A DNA stretch of 64,000 nt from Homalodisca vitripennis (Eukaryota; Arthropoda; Insecta; Hemiptera; Cicadellidae): NCBI RefSeq assembly GCF_021130785.1, contig NW_025776253.1, positions 1 to 64,000 on the forward strand. The letters run 5' to 3'. The position numbers and the translations under genes were made by a program. How positions within the stretch are numbered: position 1 is the first letter of the stretch; each line of letters starts with the position of its first letter. Below are positions 49,319 through 61,796 of this stretch, in pieces. The notes beneath the pieces were generated by a model that was not told the DNA's origin, did no database searches, and saw only the letters and a program-made list of their open reading frames with translations.

Positions 49319-51215
49319 ACTTCTTCAATTTGATGAGGAGAAGGGGGTAATAAACACAGTCGAAGGCTTTGGAAAAGTCAAAAAGCAGTAAAATGGTGAT
49401 TAGTCTCTTGTCCATTGCCAATCTGATATCATCGGTGATTTTAATTAGGGTTGCGGTGGTGCTGTGATTAGGCCTGAATCCAGACTGGTATTTAGATAAG
49501 ATGTTATAGGTATTCAGATAAGATGAAATTTGTTGATGTACCACTCTTTCAAGGCATTTGGAGAGACAAGGGAGAATACTGATTGGACGTAGGTCAGAAG
49601 GGGATTGCGGATTAGACACTTTTCTCAACGGACGAACTAGAGCATGCTTCCAGGTTAAGGGAAAGACAGATGAATTTAAAGAATAATTGAAAATGACTAC
49701 TAAAACATGAAGGGTGATTGGCAATGTATCTTTCAGAAAGCGCAAATGTATGTTGTCAGCCCCAACTGCGTTGCTGGTCATCCTCGCGAAAGCAGCAAGC
49801 ACGTCAGCCTCACTCACAGGTGTGAAAGAAAACTGGCGGCCAGCAGCCTCTCGAGGAGCAGCCTCCAGCTCAGCAAAATAATCGCTAGCTGCAGATATAT
49901 TAACAGGGATATTAATAAAGTAATCATTTATAATATTGAGGTCAAACGGAACAGGTGGACTGATATTGGATTTACCCACACCAAGGTCTTTAATTTTACT
50001 CCACAGTGATTTAGTGGACTGAGGCTCTGAAAGTGTTGTGTGGTAAAATCTAACTTTGGCGTTACGGATTTGCTGCTGCGTGTAATTCCTAAAACGTTTA
50101 TATGCCTCCCAATCTTGAGTGGATTTAGAACGTTTAGCTTTTCTGAAGGCGGAATCCCTTTGCTTTTGCAAATTTCTTATGAAATCATTCATCCATGGAG
50201 AGGGGGCTTTGGTTACTCTTTTAGTTATGATTGGGGCATGTTTATCAAATAAATTAGTAAGTAAAGCATTAAATTTGATAACCATTTTGTCTACATTATT
50301 GGCAGTGGTTACTTCATGCCAGGGTAAAGCAGCAGCATCTGTGAGAAGTGAAGCATGATTTATGTCCCTGTATCTGCGATATTTGATAATATTGGGCTTA
50401 TTTTTGGGGGTATGGAGTTTATAGGCACAAAAAATGAGATCATGCTTTGAAAGTCCAGGGGCAGGAAATTGTCCGTGGTGTGCAACGTGGGTCGGGTCAG
50501 AAACAGCCATGATGTCAAGCCACGTGTCGGTTGTAGCAGTGTGATGAGTGGCCTGAAGTGGTAGCAGAGACATGTTACATGACTGAAACATTGTGGTCAA
50601 AAAGGTTTTTTCATATGTGGTAGGCCCCAACAAATCGGAGTTAAGATCGCCCATGACAATGACATGACTGTAACGAGCCATAAGATCGATGAGTGCGTGT
50701 TCAAATTCGGCAAGATGGCCGGTATTGGGGGCCCTATAACATGCACCGACTAAAACATGCGTCCCGTTGACACTGACATCCAAAAACATAAATTCAGGCC
50801 GTCCCTCTCTAGATGTATCAGATGAGAATAAGATGGAAGTAGGAAACTGAGACTTGACATAAACTGCGACTCCACCACCACGTTTGTGTAGACGGTCGTT
50901 CCTGAAAATATTGTAGCCAGCTAAATTAATACTCTTGTCGCTTGTGGTTGGTTTTAGCCAAGTCTCAGAGACCAAGATAATGTCGGTATGTAATGGCTCA
51001 AAAATGGAACGAAATTCGTCAATATGACTAAACAGTGATTGTGCGTTAACGTGTGCTGCCTTGAGGAAATTGTTGTAGGGAGCGAGAGAACGGCAGAGAA
51101 GCGCGGGCAGGGACGGCGGAGAGGCGCGCCCGCTCGGGGCGGGGCTGTCAGAGCCGTGCACGGCGGCGAGCAGGGACGCGACGACACTGCAGGCGGCGAG
51201 CGGCCGGCGGTACAC
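49230..51215 (-). pseudogene. B1 ORF2, first part: endonuclease and RT fingers/palm
   Basis: 661 codons. Endonuclease: HVNAQSL (residues 55-61), SETWL with catalytic Glu (about 84), GGGVAVYV (113-120), MGDLNSDLL (189-196) and GLSKHDLIF (254-262), where Lys stands in the usual S-D-H position. The RT begins with PVSEADVLAAF and NAVGADNIHLRFLKD, then DLRPISILPCLSKCLERV, QSGFRPNHSTTATL and LLFDFSKAFDCVYY, and ends at YLTGRQQCV where a single-base shift leads into the next frame. The protein nicks target DNA and copies the element RNA. The first ~50 residues are Ala/Pro-rich and come from the GC-rich 5' part; the start codon choice is uncertain. Confidence 0.9.
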
Positions 51216-51290
51216 GCGACAGTGACATTGCGGTCAGGACATTTACACACACACGCATACCATAACAAAGAAAAAATAATACTTTATCAT

Positions 51291-53699
51291 TTAATATAAA
51301 CTTAAAATTAATTGAAGTTATTACTACTCTAATATTATTATTCATAATAAATTTAAACATGCATGCAAGCTTGCAGGCTCTTATTGTAATAATAATAATC
51401 AGTATTAAAAATGTGGAGAGAAAAATAAATAAAATGGTAGTGAATTCAAATTTTGTTTAGTGCTATAATAATTCTAATAATAATTTTAAAAAGAATAAAT
51501 TAATAGTAAAGTTATAATTATATAGCCAATTAAAATTCTTAAAACAAAATAATAATAATTTCTTAAAACAAAATAATAATAATTTCGTAGAAATTCATTA
51601 GAAAATAAATATTGATGTACAGTGTAAAAGAAAATAAATAAAAGCTTAATTAGGAAGTAGAATTTCAGAACTGGAAATGGTAAAAAAAATATACTTAATC
51701 AGTTAGAAGCTGGTTGGAGGTCGGAAAGCCGGGTCGCCACTCCCTTGCTGCCGTCCCTGCCCAGCCATTGTTTTGTACCCATAAGGTATGCAATTTTTTT
51801 GTAAAATATGCAAACTTGTAAAAAAGCTGTTATATTAACAAACATCCATTTACATATTAATATGTATTATTATTACTACTGTAATGTGTATAAATAAAAC
51901 TGTGAATAAGGCTCAATTTGTTTTTAATTTACCATTCATTAAAAAATTAATATTGGCGAGCTTCATTGATTCAAACAAAATGGTCAATGAAATCAAACCA
52001 AATATTTCTGGGAAATTTAAAGTAGGCAACAAGGTGTTAATGGAGTAGAGTAGAGTAGAGAGTAAACTCAATAATTTAAATTCATGTTTTTATTTTCTTA
52101 CATACTAATCAAGCACCTTAAAGAAAATAAACAGCATTAAAATATCACTTGGTATTTTATAAAAATGAATGTATTATTATGTCTGGGTGGCCTAAAAACA
52201 AAGGTTTACAGTTATAATTTTCAAAAGTTTTCCTGGGTGAGGGCCCCCCTCCTTCCTGGGGTGTATTCCATACCCACCGGTCTGAGCTTCCCGCTTTAAG
52301 AGTTCCCACACCTAAAATTTTAGAAATTAAGCATTGCTTAGACTATTCACATTAAATAAATATAAATATGTCTTTGGAATACCTATGGTTTGTATGGAAT
52401 ACCTATGGTTGAATACCTATGTTATTCATTAGTTCCTGCTAGTTTTATCATAGTTTGTAATGATAATTATAGAGCTTTAAGTTAATGTGGGGCCTGTGAG
52501 CGAACTTAACAGTGTTAAAAGTAGTAAAAACCCCATATCAAAAAATTATTGTTAGGACTTCGGCTTATATGCTGTTGATTTTTCGTTAATATCTGTAAGT
52601 TCCCACATACAATCATTAATCCAACAAAAATAAAAATATTGCAATTTTAATTGAAAGTGAATACACCTATTTCACAGCATGAAATTTAGTAACAAGAAAC
52701 AAACTGTTATATATGCAAGGAAGATATATCTATTTAGTAATTCATCTACAGTCAAAATCAGGGTTAGACAATGGTGACTAAGATTCGTAATGTGTGGTGG
52801 AATATTAGTTATATGTCTTATCCAGAAAGAGAATGGTTGGCAAACTTAGGACGGAAGTAACTGCCCTACATAAAAATCATTGTTTAACCATACCTGAAAC
52901 TTTGAATGATTAGTTTGGATTCCCATAAAGGTTTGAACCATATTTTCTGTGTTTTATTCAGGGCGAGAGGCATTACAGACCACTAAGTAGATTAACTAAA
53001 AGGAGTAGGGTTACTGTTTTGTCCAGTTAGTGATACTGCTTCTAAGAAATTTGTGTTGTTGTAGTATTCACGTAAGGGTCCATCTTCATAGTTGCTCTTT
53101 CCATTCATACATTCATTTATTTACTCATAGGTTTCCAAGAAATGTAGTTTCACTATCACTGAATAGAGTAGTAAGGCTAGACCAGATCAGGTCGCTTAGC
53201 AAAACAACTCGGCCTTTTCTTACATTAAATGTGCCATTATTAAGACGTATTCGTTTTAAATGTAAACATCTCTGCCCCAATTATATTGGTGTTCTCTACT
53301 CTTGTGATACCTGAGATGTTCATCAGTGCCATTGTCAAGCACTGCTACATCATGTAACTTTCCCCCTACGCGGCTGAGAGAGTAGCGTCATCCAATTCTC
53401 TTGCCAACCTCTGTACTCTTGATACTCTCTGCGTTGTATTATGTTGTACTTTGCGTAAAACACGCCTCCACCGCCATTCCTGCCGTCTCATTGGTGTTGG
53501 CTCGCTTGACTCTTTTCCGCTTGAACGCCGCCGGTAACCTCCTTGCGTCCGTTCCCTACTCGTCCGCCATTACACCTATCTACAGTAATACCAGATACAC
53601 ACGTAAAAGTAATGTAAGTTTAAAACAGGTGTATGCTCAAAATCCTCTGGCAATATAATCCACTCCAAGAAATTGCCAAAATTTTTGATATTTTCTCCA
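51291..53699. other. AT-rich DNA without recognisable genes
   Basis: Contains small imperfect duplications (TTCTTAAAACAAAATAATAA twice near 51540-51585; GGAATACCTATGGTT repeats near 52375-52420). A GC-rich patch at 51715-51775 has no frame. No gene evident. Confidence 0.5.
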
Positions 53700-53719
53700 A
53701 CAGTTTCGCTCATCGAGAC

Positions 53720-54260
53720 ATGCTTGCCAGAACTGCCTTTCAACTCTTTACTTATGCAACTCCGCGGTCTACGGATTCAGTGTTACTGAAGGAGAAGGAG
53801 GTGTACGGAAGTGGTTCTCAAAAAAGGATGCCTTGTACTCTAAGGCCCTGTCTATCAACGGCGTCAATATTACACACTCGAACCGGCGGACCTTCAGTTT
53901 ATACTCCGGTGTCTTCTTTCGGATTTCCTCTTCACTGGTGTTCAGAAAGGAAGAACTGGATTTAAAAACTTTGTGGAAGCTTTCGTAGGAATTTTAGTTC
54001 CCTGCAGTTCTTAAACCATTACATTGCCGTGGCACGCAGTAACTTGGGCATCGCCTTCGAAACATCCGTTCTTGAGACGATATTTTGATCCCGCCCTCTC
54101 TGACATTTCTATATCGAGAGATCGCACCATGAAGGAACGGCAATATCTTAAGAAGCTGAGGGATGAACTGGGGAGACGCAGGATGAATGGGGAAAGTAAC
54201 ATCACTATACGTTACTTGAAAGGATCACCCTGTATAACTACCTTCGAGCCAAAAAACTAG
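53720..54260 (+). pseudogene. ORF1 remnant of element C
   Basis: The best supported part is 54024-54260, which reads DRTMKERQYLKKLRDELGRR, then NGESNITIRYLKGSP and the end EPKN. This is the C-terminal pattern of many ORF1 proteins (R-x-x-L-x-x-L-R-x-E-L-x-x-R, then G-E-x-x-x-x-I-K-Y-x-x-G-x-P). It ends 26 bp before ORF2. Farther upstream other frames carry RKWFSKKDALYSKALSING and RRTFSLYSGVFFRISSSLVF, which may be earlier parts of ORF1 in shifted frames; this is tentative. Confidence 0.55.
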
Positions 54261-54286
54261 AAAATGCTGGGGTAAACCAGTCAGCT

Positions 54287-55279
54287 TTGGAACTCTATTT
54301 CCAAAATGTCAACGGCTTAAGGACAAAGTTTACCTCATTGAAACAATCAATATCTGTCTGCCATAATTATGATATATTAATACTGGTTGAAACTAATTTA
54401 TCTGCCGACATTTGTAGTGCTGAGCTTGGTTTGCAGAATTATAATATATTTCGTTGTGATCGTTCAGAACTGACCTCATCTAAGGTTAGCGGGGGAGGTG
54501 TTTTGCTTGCAATAAAGGATAACATACTATCCCAAGAAATCATACCAAAGAATAGATCTGTAGAATGTGTTTTTGCTACTGTCAAATTATCATCTAGTCA
54601 TCGGATGCTGGTCGGCGGAGTCTACCTTCCACCTAGCATGCCCTCAAGCCAATACTTTGATTTTGCCTCAATTGTCGAAGAGCTGCTCTTCACCTCTGAA
54701 AATTTTGAACCTATCCTGTTGTTGGGCGATTTTAACCTCCCCAACGCGGATTGGGATCCTCTCGGCTCTCAAATTCATGATCCTGCGAGCCAGCCAATCA
54801 AAGATCTTGCCCATATCTTCAATCTTACACAGGTCAACGGTGTTAACAACGACCGTGGAATATTACTGGATCTAGTTTTCTCTTCCAGGATAGACATCAG
54901 TGTCCGAAGGTCTCTTGATCGCCTTGTTCAGGTGGAATCACATCATCCAGCTCTCGATATTACCGTTCCATGTTTCAGACCAGTCACTGATAATAACAGG
55001 ACCCATATCTACGACTTTAGGAGGAGTCATCTGTTTGAGATATTTAGAGTAATTCAGGGTTGGCTGTATCCGGAACTGAGCAACGTGATGGGGGATAGTG
55101 TGGAGACAGCATTCATTGATTTTTTGTGGTTCTCTCAGTGGGGTGATCAGGGACTTGACCCCCACGAAAGTACTTGGAAAACGCAACTTCCCTTGTTGGT
55201 TTTCATTAGAGCTGAAGGCACTAGTCATTTTGAAAAAGAAGCTGCACGTCAAGTTCAAAAAGTCATTAAAAGACTCTGA
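54287..55279 (+). pseudogene. ORF2 of element C, endonuclease part
   Basis: 330 codons from an ATG. Motifs: LYFQNVNGLRTK (residues 3-14, Asn at 7/9), LVETNLSADI with catalytic Glu 35, VSGGGVLLAI, VGGVYLPPSM, LLLGDFNLPNADW (Asp 148, Asn 150) and ESHHPALDI (217-225), the equivalent of the S-D-H block with His in place of Asp. The frame continues past 55125 only by reading the wrong phase: at the T-run GATTTTTTGTGG (55117-55128) homology moves to the frame of the next ORF. The style (endonuclease with GDFNLPN) is jockey-like. Confidence 0.85.
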
Positions 55280-56240
55280 CTACTTGGAATTTCGTAGTGT
55301 TCGTGCAAGGTGTAGGACTCTATCCGCCTCCTGTTACAGGGACTATATACTTCGTATTGAAAACTCCATACCAAGCAATGTGAAGGTCTTCTGGGGACAC
55401 ATCAGGAATATGAAACGCAAGTCTTCAGCACTTTCCAACCTGTACCTTGACAACGTGACAGCGGACACCCCTAAAGGCATATGTGACTTGTTTGCTTCTT
55501 ATTTCTCTTCTGTATACAGGCTCCCACAAACACTTCCAGTTCCTTTGGAGCTGGAAACCTCATTCCATCTGTCAGGTTTTCACATCTCATGTGAAGAAGT
55601 GGAGGAGACATTAGCTGGGCTGGATGAAAGGAAGGGCGCGGGGCCAGATGGGATTCCCTCAGTAGTATTGAAGTTTTGTAGTGGTATCTTGGCTCCACAT
55701 GTCACCCAATATTTCAATGCTCTTCTAACTCTGGGCATTTTCCCTAAGAACCTGAAGTCGAGCTTTATTGCACCTATCCTGAAAAGTGGTGATCCAGTAA
55801 ATGCCAAGAACTACAGACCTGTTGCAATTCAGCCTGCCCTAGCCAAAGTTTTTGAGTCCTTGGTCTTACGTAGACTTTCATTTGAAGCCAAGAACATCAT
55901 CTCTCCAGCTCAACACGGTTTTATGAAGGGAAGGTCGGCAACAACCAATCTCGTGACTTTGCAGAATGACATTACATCCTCCTTCAGATTGGGCCACCAG
56001 GTCGATTGCGTTTATCTTGATTTGTCAAAGGCTTTCGACAGGATAAGCCACATTCATCTCCTAGCAAAACTTAGGACTTGGGGAGTGACTGGATCTCTCT
56101 TGATGTGGTTCGAGAGTTACCTGGCGAATCGTCTCCTCGTCGTGCGTCATGCCGGTGAGACATCTTTTGCATTTGAGGCGGTGTCTGGGGTGCCTCAGGG
56201 TTCTCTGCTGGGACCTGCCCTTTTTTTCTATCTTCATTAA
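55125..56240 (+). pseudogene. ORF2 of element C, RT part
   Basis: True homology begins at LSGVIRDLTPTKVLG. It has the linker CRTLSASCYRDY and VFWGHIRNMKRKSS, then ERKGAGPDGIPSVVLK, NYRPVAIQPALAKVFESLV, QHGFMKGRSATTNL, VYLDLSKAFDRISH and SGVPQGSLLGPALF. At CCCTTTTTTTCT (56218-56229) one extra T shifts the frame into a stop; removing one T would continue into the next fragment. The rest of the domain is well preserved. Confidence 0.88.
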
Positions 56241-56410
56241 TGACCTTCAGAATGTCGTCACATCGTCTAGCCTGTTAATGTTCGCGGATGACGCCAAGGT
56301 ATATAGGGAGATATCCACACTTCAAGACTGCGCCTCTCTGCAATCTGACTTGGAAAGTGTCGTCTCCTGGTGTGTGCGGGATGGCATGCTGTTTCATTTA
56401 TCTAACGGAT
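56225..56410 (+). pseudogene. ORF2 of element C, RT catalytic block, then truncation
   Basis: Continues as FSIFINDLQNVVTSSSLLMF and FADDAKVYREISTLQDCASL with the intact catalytic F-A-D-D (about 56281-56292), then LESVVSWCVRDGMLFHLSNG. After this the jockey-type thumb is absent, so the copy is truncated or replaced at about 56400. Confidence 0.82.
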
Positions 56411-57059
56411 TAACTTTAGCAAGTTTAGTTCGAAAAAATTCCAGAAGATACGCTAAGATTAATGCAATGTTTTGACAGGAGGAAGAAAATGTTTATTGTA
56501 TTTTTTAGGGTATTAAAATGTAATTCGTCACAACCATGACCAGAACTACCTCGCATCTTAGCCACGCACCTCTCCAGCTGTTGGTGAGCGGCTCCAACTG
56601 AAACACATGGTCAATTCGATACACTGCGTCACCCACAAGGGGCGTGCCGACAGGCCGTGGCAACTTGGCTAAGGCTAAGGCTAAGTTTTGAACAGGAAAA
56701 GCAGCTATTGCTTGAGAAGGACCACTTATTTCACTAATTATCTTCCAGAAAATGTTTGGATTGTTACATGATCGTGATCTTTGTAATAATTGTTTATCGT
56801 TAATTTGATTTCACTTCAAAGATTATTTATGAAAGAGTTATAATAATTTTTTTACTATAGTATTAAAGGGGTAGTTTTTTAACGCCTTACTCGATTTGCC
56901 TCGCTTTCAAATTGCACTAATTAGGTCTGCTGTAATCCATAGTTTAAGTGTTTTGTTTTGGTTATTCTATCTTTTTTTATTTTTGAGAACGCTGTTTGAA
57001 ATTTTAAAAAACATTAAGAACTGCACTGTACAAGGACATGGTCCCATGACTGTCTCCAG
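56411..57059. other. Intergenic
   Basis: No recognisable feature apart from a short GGCTAAGGCTAAGGCTAAG hexamer run near 56669-56687. Confidence 0.45.
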
Positions 57060-57355
57060 TGGCCGGTGTAGTTGCTGTTGGCCGATGTATGTATCACTCT
57101 CAGTATCAGTGTGGGTGTCGGCACGGTGTAGTGGTCGGTCAGCTCAGTGGTCAGTACACCCGCAGTCACGACACTATAGTCAGACTGTTTGATAAATATA
57201 TGGTCAACACAAGTACTAGATTTGTCAGTAACTCTAGTCAGTTTGTTAATACATTCTGTAGGGCAGCAGCTTCGTATAATATGTTTAAGTATATGTCTTT
57301 TATGCAATTTCTCATGTTTAAAATATCAACATTAGTATCACCTACGAATATATAA
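57060..57355 (-). pseudogene. Endonuclease relic of a non-LTR retrotransposon
   Basis: Minus-strand pieces: IYIFVGDTNVDILNM (57350-57310, the G-D-x-N block), KDIYLNILYEAAALQ, then in a second frame INKLTRVTDKSSTCVDHIFI (57260-57200) and TTELTDHYTVPTPTLI (57150-57100), the equivalent of the T-D-H block. These are the C-terminal landmarks of the APE-type endonuclease. Only about 300 bp survive, with one frameshift. Confidence 0.78.
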
Positions 57356-58344
57356 GTTATATCGTTAGAAGTAAGCTAGAAGTAGTTCCTCCAAAAACAC
57401 CTGCAGTCTCACAAAGTAATCTGTTGTGTCACCGCACTCAATTCACTCCTTATATAAACAATCACCCAGTCGAATACTATATACTTTGTACATATGTCAC
57501 AATTTATTTTAGAATGAAATAAAGTGAAATGTGCTTTAACAAACAATAAAGAAAACAACAGCATTATTGAATTGTTTGTAAATAAAAAATTTGAGATTTA
57601 CTGAATATGAAATATAAATAAATTCAGGCAGTTTTCGTACATAATACAGACAAAATTAAATAATTCCTACAAAGAAAAAATTACAAAACGGGAGGATATC
57701 ACCCGATCTAGCTTCGGCGATCAAAAATACTATTGAGGCCTGCTTATTGACTATATTACACCGGGAAAACTAAACTTCTCTGAAGGTAAAACTAAATCTT
57801 ACAACAATAAAACATAGTAGTACATAGATATATACACCTATACAAGGCAGCCAGAATATTAATGTGACTGCAGTCTCGTGGGAAAACGGGTGACCAGATC
57901 TTATTTAGAGAATAGACTATGCCAAATTAGCAGTGTTTAGGGAAAATATCAGTTGTAATGGATTAATTGGAAATTATTTTTATTGATAGAGAAATAGATT
58001 AAAGGAACTTTTAGACCAGAAGGATATAATCATATATGTATTTTCAAAACCAGTTGCATTAATGCTGATGCGATTAAAAGCCTACAGGACATAAACTGCA
58101 TGGATGGTCTGCTTTGAAACGGGGGATTTTGCATGTTCCATTGAGGACTGACTATGAAGATACGTATAACTGGTATAATATAACTTTGGTAGGCCATTGA
58201 ATAGTTTGCTCAAAGGAACTTGAACGATTAATGGGGATGGCTGATTAGTAATACCCATAAATTACGTAAAACAACAGCAGAGTCTGATTTCTATAGGTGT
58301 AGCGCCAAGGTGTAAAATAATAATATTGCAACAGTTATATATAA
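57356..58344. other. AT-rich DNA without recognisable genes
   Basis: Short frames only. Confidence 0.5.
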
Positions 58345-58560
58345 GGGTCAGTTGACTGTCATCATTATTCTGAGTTTTATTAGTAGTTCAGAATGCAAAA
58401 ACCCTATAATTATGAAACTATTGGACGTACCGGTCATGAGGAGCAACAAGATATTTTTAAAGTAAGTCAGATGTCTAATCTTAGGAGGCCGGTAACAAAC
58501 TCTTAGAAGTAGAGTATCCAAACCAGACAATCCAATCTAAAAATACTGACTTCTGGCCTT
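58345..58560 (-). pseudogene. Short endonuclease relic
   Basis: The minus strand reads LDTLLLRVCYRPPK, HLTYFKNILL and SNSFIIIGFLHSELL. The first is the (G/R)-V-x-Y-R-P-P endonuclease strand and the last resembles I-I-x-G-D-F-N-x-D-L-L with changed residues. Nothing beyond can be followed with confidence. Confidence 0.6.
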
Positions 58561-60063
58561 GCTGAGTACCCTTGGAGTAGGGATAAATAATGAATGACGA
58601 AACAAACAAATCCTACTAGTTTATTGATGCACTATGGTTGGTGTTAGAAAAATTAACTAATGATTATTATTATATAGCTTTTGAAAGCTCCAGAGTATTA
58701 AATTTTATAACGAAAGTAACGATAATATTAGTCGTATAAACATTATATATTACGTGGTATTTATATACACATGATGAACTAATAAGTTATATTATTACGC
58801 AGTAAGTAGCCTAAGAACTAGATTCTTTGTAAGTACAAAGAACATTCAGTTCAGGGAACACAGAGTATTTCCAATGATTGGTGGTTTCAGTGCAAAGGCT
58901 CAGATTTTGTACGATTATAATTCAAGAGAACTTTAGTTTTAAGATCCCGAAACCTGCCTATCATTACTGTGTGTGTGTCATGTAGGCCACACACAAAGAT
59001 CAATATGGAAGAGCACACATTATCACGAATATCGCTGGAAGAGGAAGAATGTAAATGCGAATATATAATACGATTAAGACTCAGTTTGGTAGGTAATAAT
59101 CAACTGTATATAAAACTTAAGTTTACGTCAATATACTTGGTTTAAATTCAAATATAATTTAAAACATATTTCAAAACTATACTGTTAGCAGCAACACATT
59201 TTTGAGTTCGATGTTTGTAAATGTATAGAATAATTTGGTTGTGGTAGGAGAACAACGTTATTTATTGATACGTGACATATTCGACCCTCAGTAAGCTGTT
59301 ATGTTTGATTAATAACATTAAGTAAACCATTTAACAATTATCAGATTGTTGAATAGTCAGCTAATCGTACAATACCATTACCGTATTAACGGCAATACCA
59401 GTTGACATTTTAGCCTTATAACAATCAATCAAGGCATATAATTTTTAATATTATAACAATAATGGATCAGCTTGCCTTTAAAATAAAAATTGAAGCATTC
59501 ATTTCAGATACAAGGAAAAGGATCTATGTAATATACTTCGAAGTATGGATCTATGCAATAAAAATAATTTTTATAAACAAGGATATAAAATAATATAAAA
59601 AGATAATAATGTGTATTAGAAATAACTGTTCGTCATAATTAAATATATTTTAATAGTAATAAAAGAATAAATTTACATTACTTTTCTTATTATAAATTGG
59701 CTTACTGTTTTTCTTTTGAGTTAAAGCTCATTTTACACAGTATGAATTTGTCTTTATACAATAAATCGTGTTTTTTATATAACTTCAAATAATTTTAGTT
59801 AAATTTAGATCTAGTTCTTTGTGTCACTTTTGAGTTCACTACAAAAAATTTCTTTACCAAGTAAAATTTGTTATCTTTACACCCTCAATATTTCACAAAA
59901 GCAATATTTAAAACTACTATGGTACACCCAAAACATGCACATTAGGAAAATATATTTCAATTTACAACGTTTAGTCACCTCCTAGTCAAGTATATTTGAA
60001 TAGTTAATCCTGCTTAAAGTTTAAAATAGGTTCTGAAATTGCCAAACAAGAATAAACCTTATT
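58561..60063. other. AT-rich DNA without recognisable genes
   Basis: No supported frames or repeats on either strand. Confidence 0.5.
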
Positions 60064-60500
60064 TTTTACCCAGCAATCAATATACACAAATCTCATTTCA
60101 TTGAATGTAATGTTGAAATAAAACACTAAATCATTTTTATCGCATGTTAGCTTCTTATATAGCAATCCTTTTTATTTATTACACATATTAACTTCTTAAC
60201 TATAAATCGATAACCACTAGCGTAAAACATGGAATCCTATTATGTTGATGAAGATTAACATGTGAAAGGTAATCATGCACATAATGCAAAACATTCACTA
60301 CCATTTATATATTTAACATATTTTTTTCTATTTATAACTTATGTTAGGAAAACAGAGTAAAATCGTCTTGTACATTTCTGATTATTTCAAACTACAACTG
60401 AAAAGAAAGTGCACAGCGGATAACAATTTCCATTGATAATACGGATATTTGCTATTAACATAAATTATTGGAAAGATTATATTTTCTGTGTAAACATTAC
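60064..60500 (+). repeat. Direct repeat block, left copy
   Basis: Shares with 61797-62240, in the same orientation, blocks such as ACACAAATCTCA, GAAATAAAACACTAAAT, GGAATCCTATTATGTTGATG, CATGCACATAATGCAAAAC and GGAAAACAGAGTAAAATCG. I judge it about 80-85% alike with small indels. No coding content was recognised. Confidence 0.85.
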
Positions 60501-60548
60501 AATTCTAATTAGTTTCATCTGAATATGGCAACTCTTTCAATAGTAATA

Positions 60549-60965
60549 ACTGCTAAAAGTATCAAAATACTGGTATTTTTTTATGTAATCATTCTAAAAA
60601 TGTTACAAATATGAAGTGTAAGTTAGGTAATAATGTTATGGAACAGGAAATTGCTTAAAAAGATGTTGATTTAATTAATTTTTATTAGAACTATAATACA
60701 AAATTACTTTAAAATTTGTAACTATTTGAACAATAGCGTACAAAATAGTAAAATATGTACTTATATTTCCAATATCACAAATGCGAGTAATTAGATTACT
60801 ACAATAAGCGTTGGTTATAAAATATTTTTCCTACTTCTGATAATGTGTTATGTGATAATGTGTATTCATTACATTTTGAAATGTGCTAGAATTCTTTGCC
60901 TCAGATTTTTTAAACCAAGATCTTTTGTTTTATATACAAAAAACAAATCTTCACAAGAGGGTGTC
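60549..60965 (+). repeat. Inverted repeat, left arm
   Basis: Pairs with 61389-61796 in reverse complement: ATGTAATCATTCTAAAAATG, GGTAATAATGTTATG, TAATTAGATTACTACAATA, TGTGCTAGAATTCTTTGCCT and ACCAAGATCTTTTGTTT are shared in order. The spacer (60966-61388) is about 420 bp. Confidence 0.87.
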
Positions 60966-61388
60966 AAAAACGTTTTTAGGTGATATATACATACGTAAAC
61001 TTTAAACATAATAGCAACATAACTAGAGGTCAAGAAATGCACTGTTTATTCGCTAACCTCTAACAAACTATTATTTCTAAAACTAGCTAAGCAAGGAAAC
61101 CAAAAATGCCACATAGGTGAAAACAGACATGAGAAAAATTCCCAAAAATAGTTGTGCTATTTTCGTTGGTTCAAACAAAATGGCATATTTTGAGAATAAG
61201 TTAAATAACAACACAGCCTGTATAATTAAAACATCCCCTATTAAACAAGTATTTCTACAAATTCATTACCATACTAAAAGTTTAAACGAAATCCTTTAAC
61301 ATATAAGCAAGAATGTAGGATTGCACAATCTGGGAATTTAAATATTTTGTTTTAATAAGTGTAACAAAGTGCTATCATTATCTAATAT

Positions 61389-61796
61389 CACCCTCTTGTA
61401 AAGATTTGTTATTTTATATGAAACAAAAGATCTTGGTTTGAAAATATGAGGCAAAGAATTCTAGCACATTCCAAAATGTAATGAACTAATACATAACACA
61501 ATATCAGATGTAGAAAAAATATGTTATAACCAACGCCTATTGTAGTAATCTAATTACTTTATTGGTGATAGTTGAAATCTAAGTAGATATTTTATCATTC
61601 TGTAAGCTATTGTTTAAATAGTTAAAAATTGTAAAGTAATTTTTAGTATAGTACTAATAAAAATTATTTAAATCAATATCTATTCCAGCAATTTACTGTT
61701 TCATAACATTATTACCTAAATTCTCAATTAATTTTTTGTAGCATTTTTAGAATGATTACATCCACAAAATCCCGTTGTTTTGATATTTTTAGTAGA
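61389..61796 (-). repeat. Inverted repeat, right arm
   Basis: Reverse complement of 60549-60965, about 80% alike by eye. Its outer edge abuts the second direct repeat block directly, while the left arm is about 50 bp away from the first. Confidence 0.87.

Larger units (their letters stand above)
47924..51290 (-). mobile_element. Non-LTR retrotransposon copy B1, largely intact ORF2
   Basis: The minus strand carries endonuclease, RT and C-terminal domains in two long frames with a single frameshift, followed by a ~345-bp 3' UTR that contains the block shared with B2 and ends GGCATATTTCAAAACA near 47924. The 5' side (51060-51240) is strongly GC-rich, unlike its surroundings, and no ORF1 is seen, so the copy is either 5'-truncated or begins there. 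The good state of the frames suggests a recent insertion. Confidence 0.88.
53700..56410 (+). mobile_element. Jockey-like non-LTR retrotransposon C, 3'-truncated
   Basis: Order: ORF1 remnant ending at 54260, ORF2 endonuclease from 54287, RT to about 56400. Homology stops soon after the catalytic F-A-D-D block (LESVVSWCVRDGMLFHLSNG) and AT-rich DNA follows, so the 3' third and tail are missing. ORF2 is broken only at two T-runs. The left boundary is uncertain. Confidence 0.82.

Noticed and set aside
61117..61299. 60-codon frame in the spacer of the inverted repeat
   Set aside because: Low-complexity, AT-rich, no family match.
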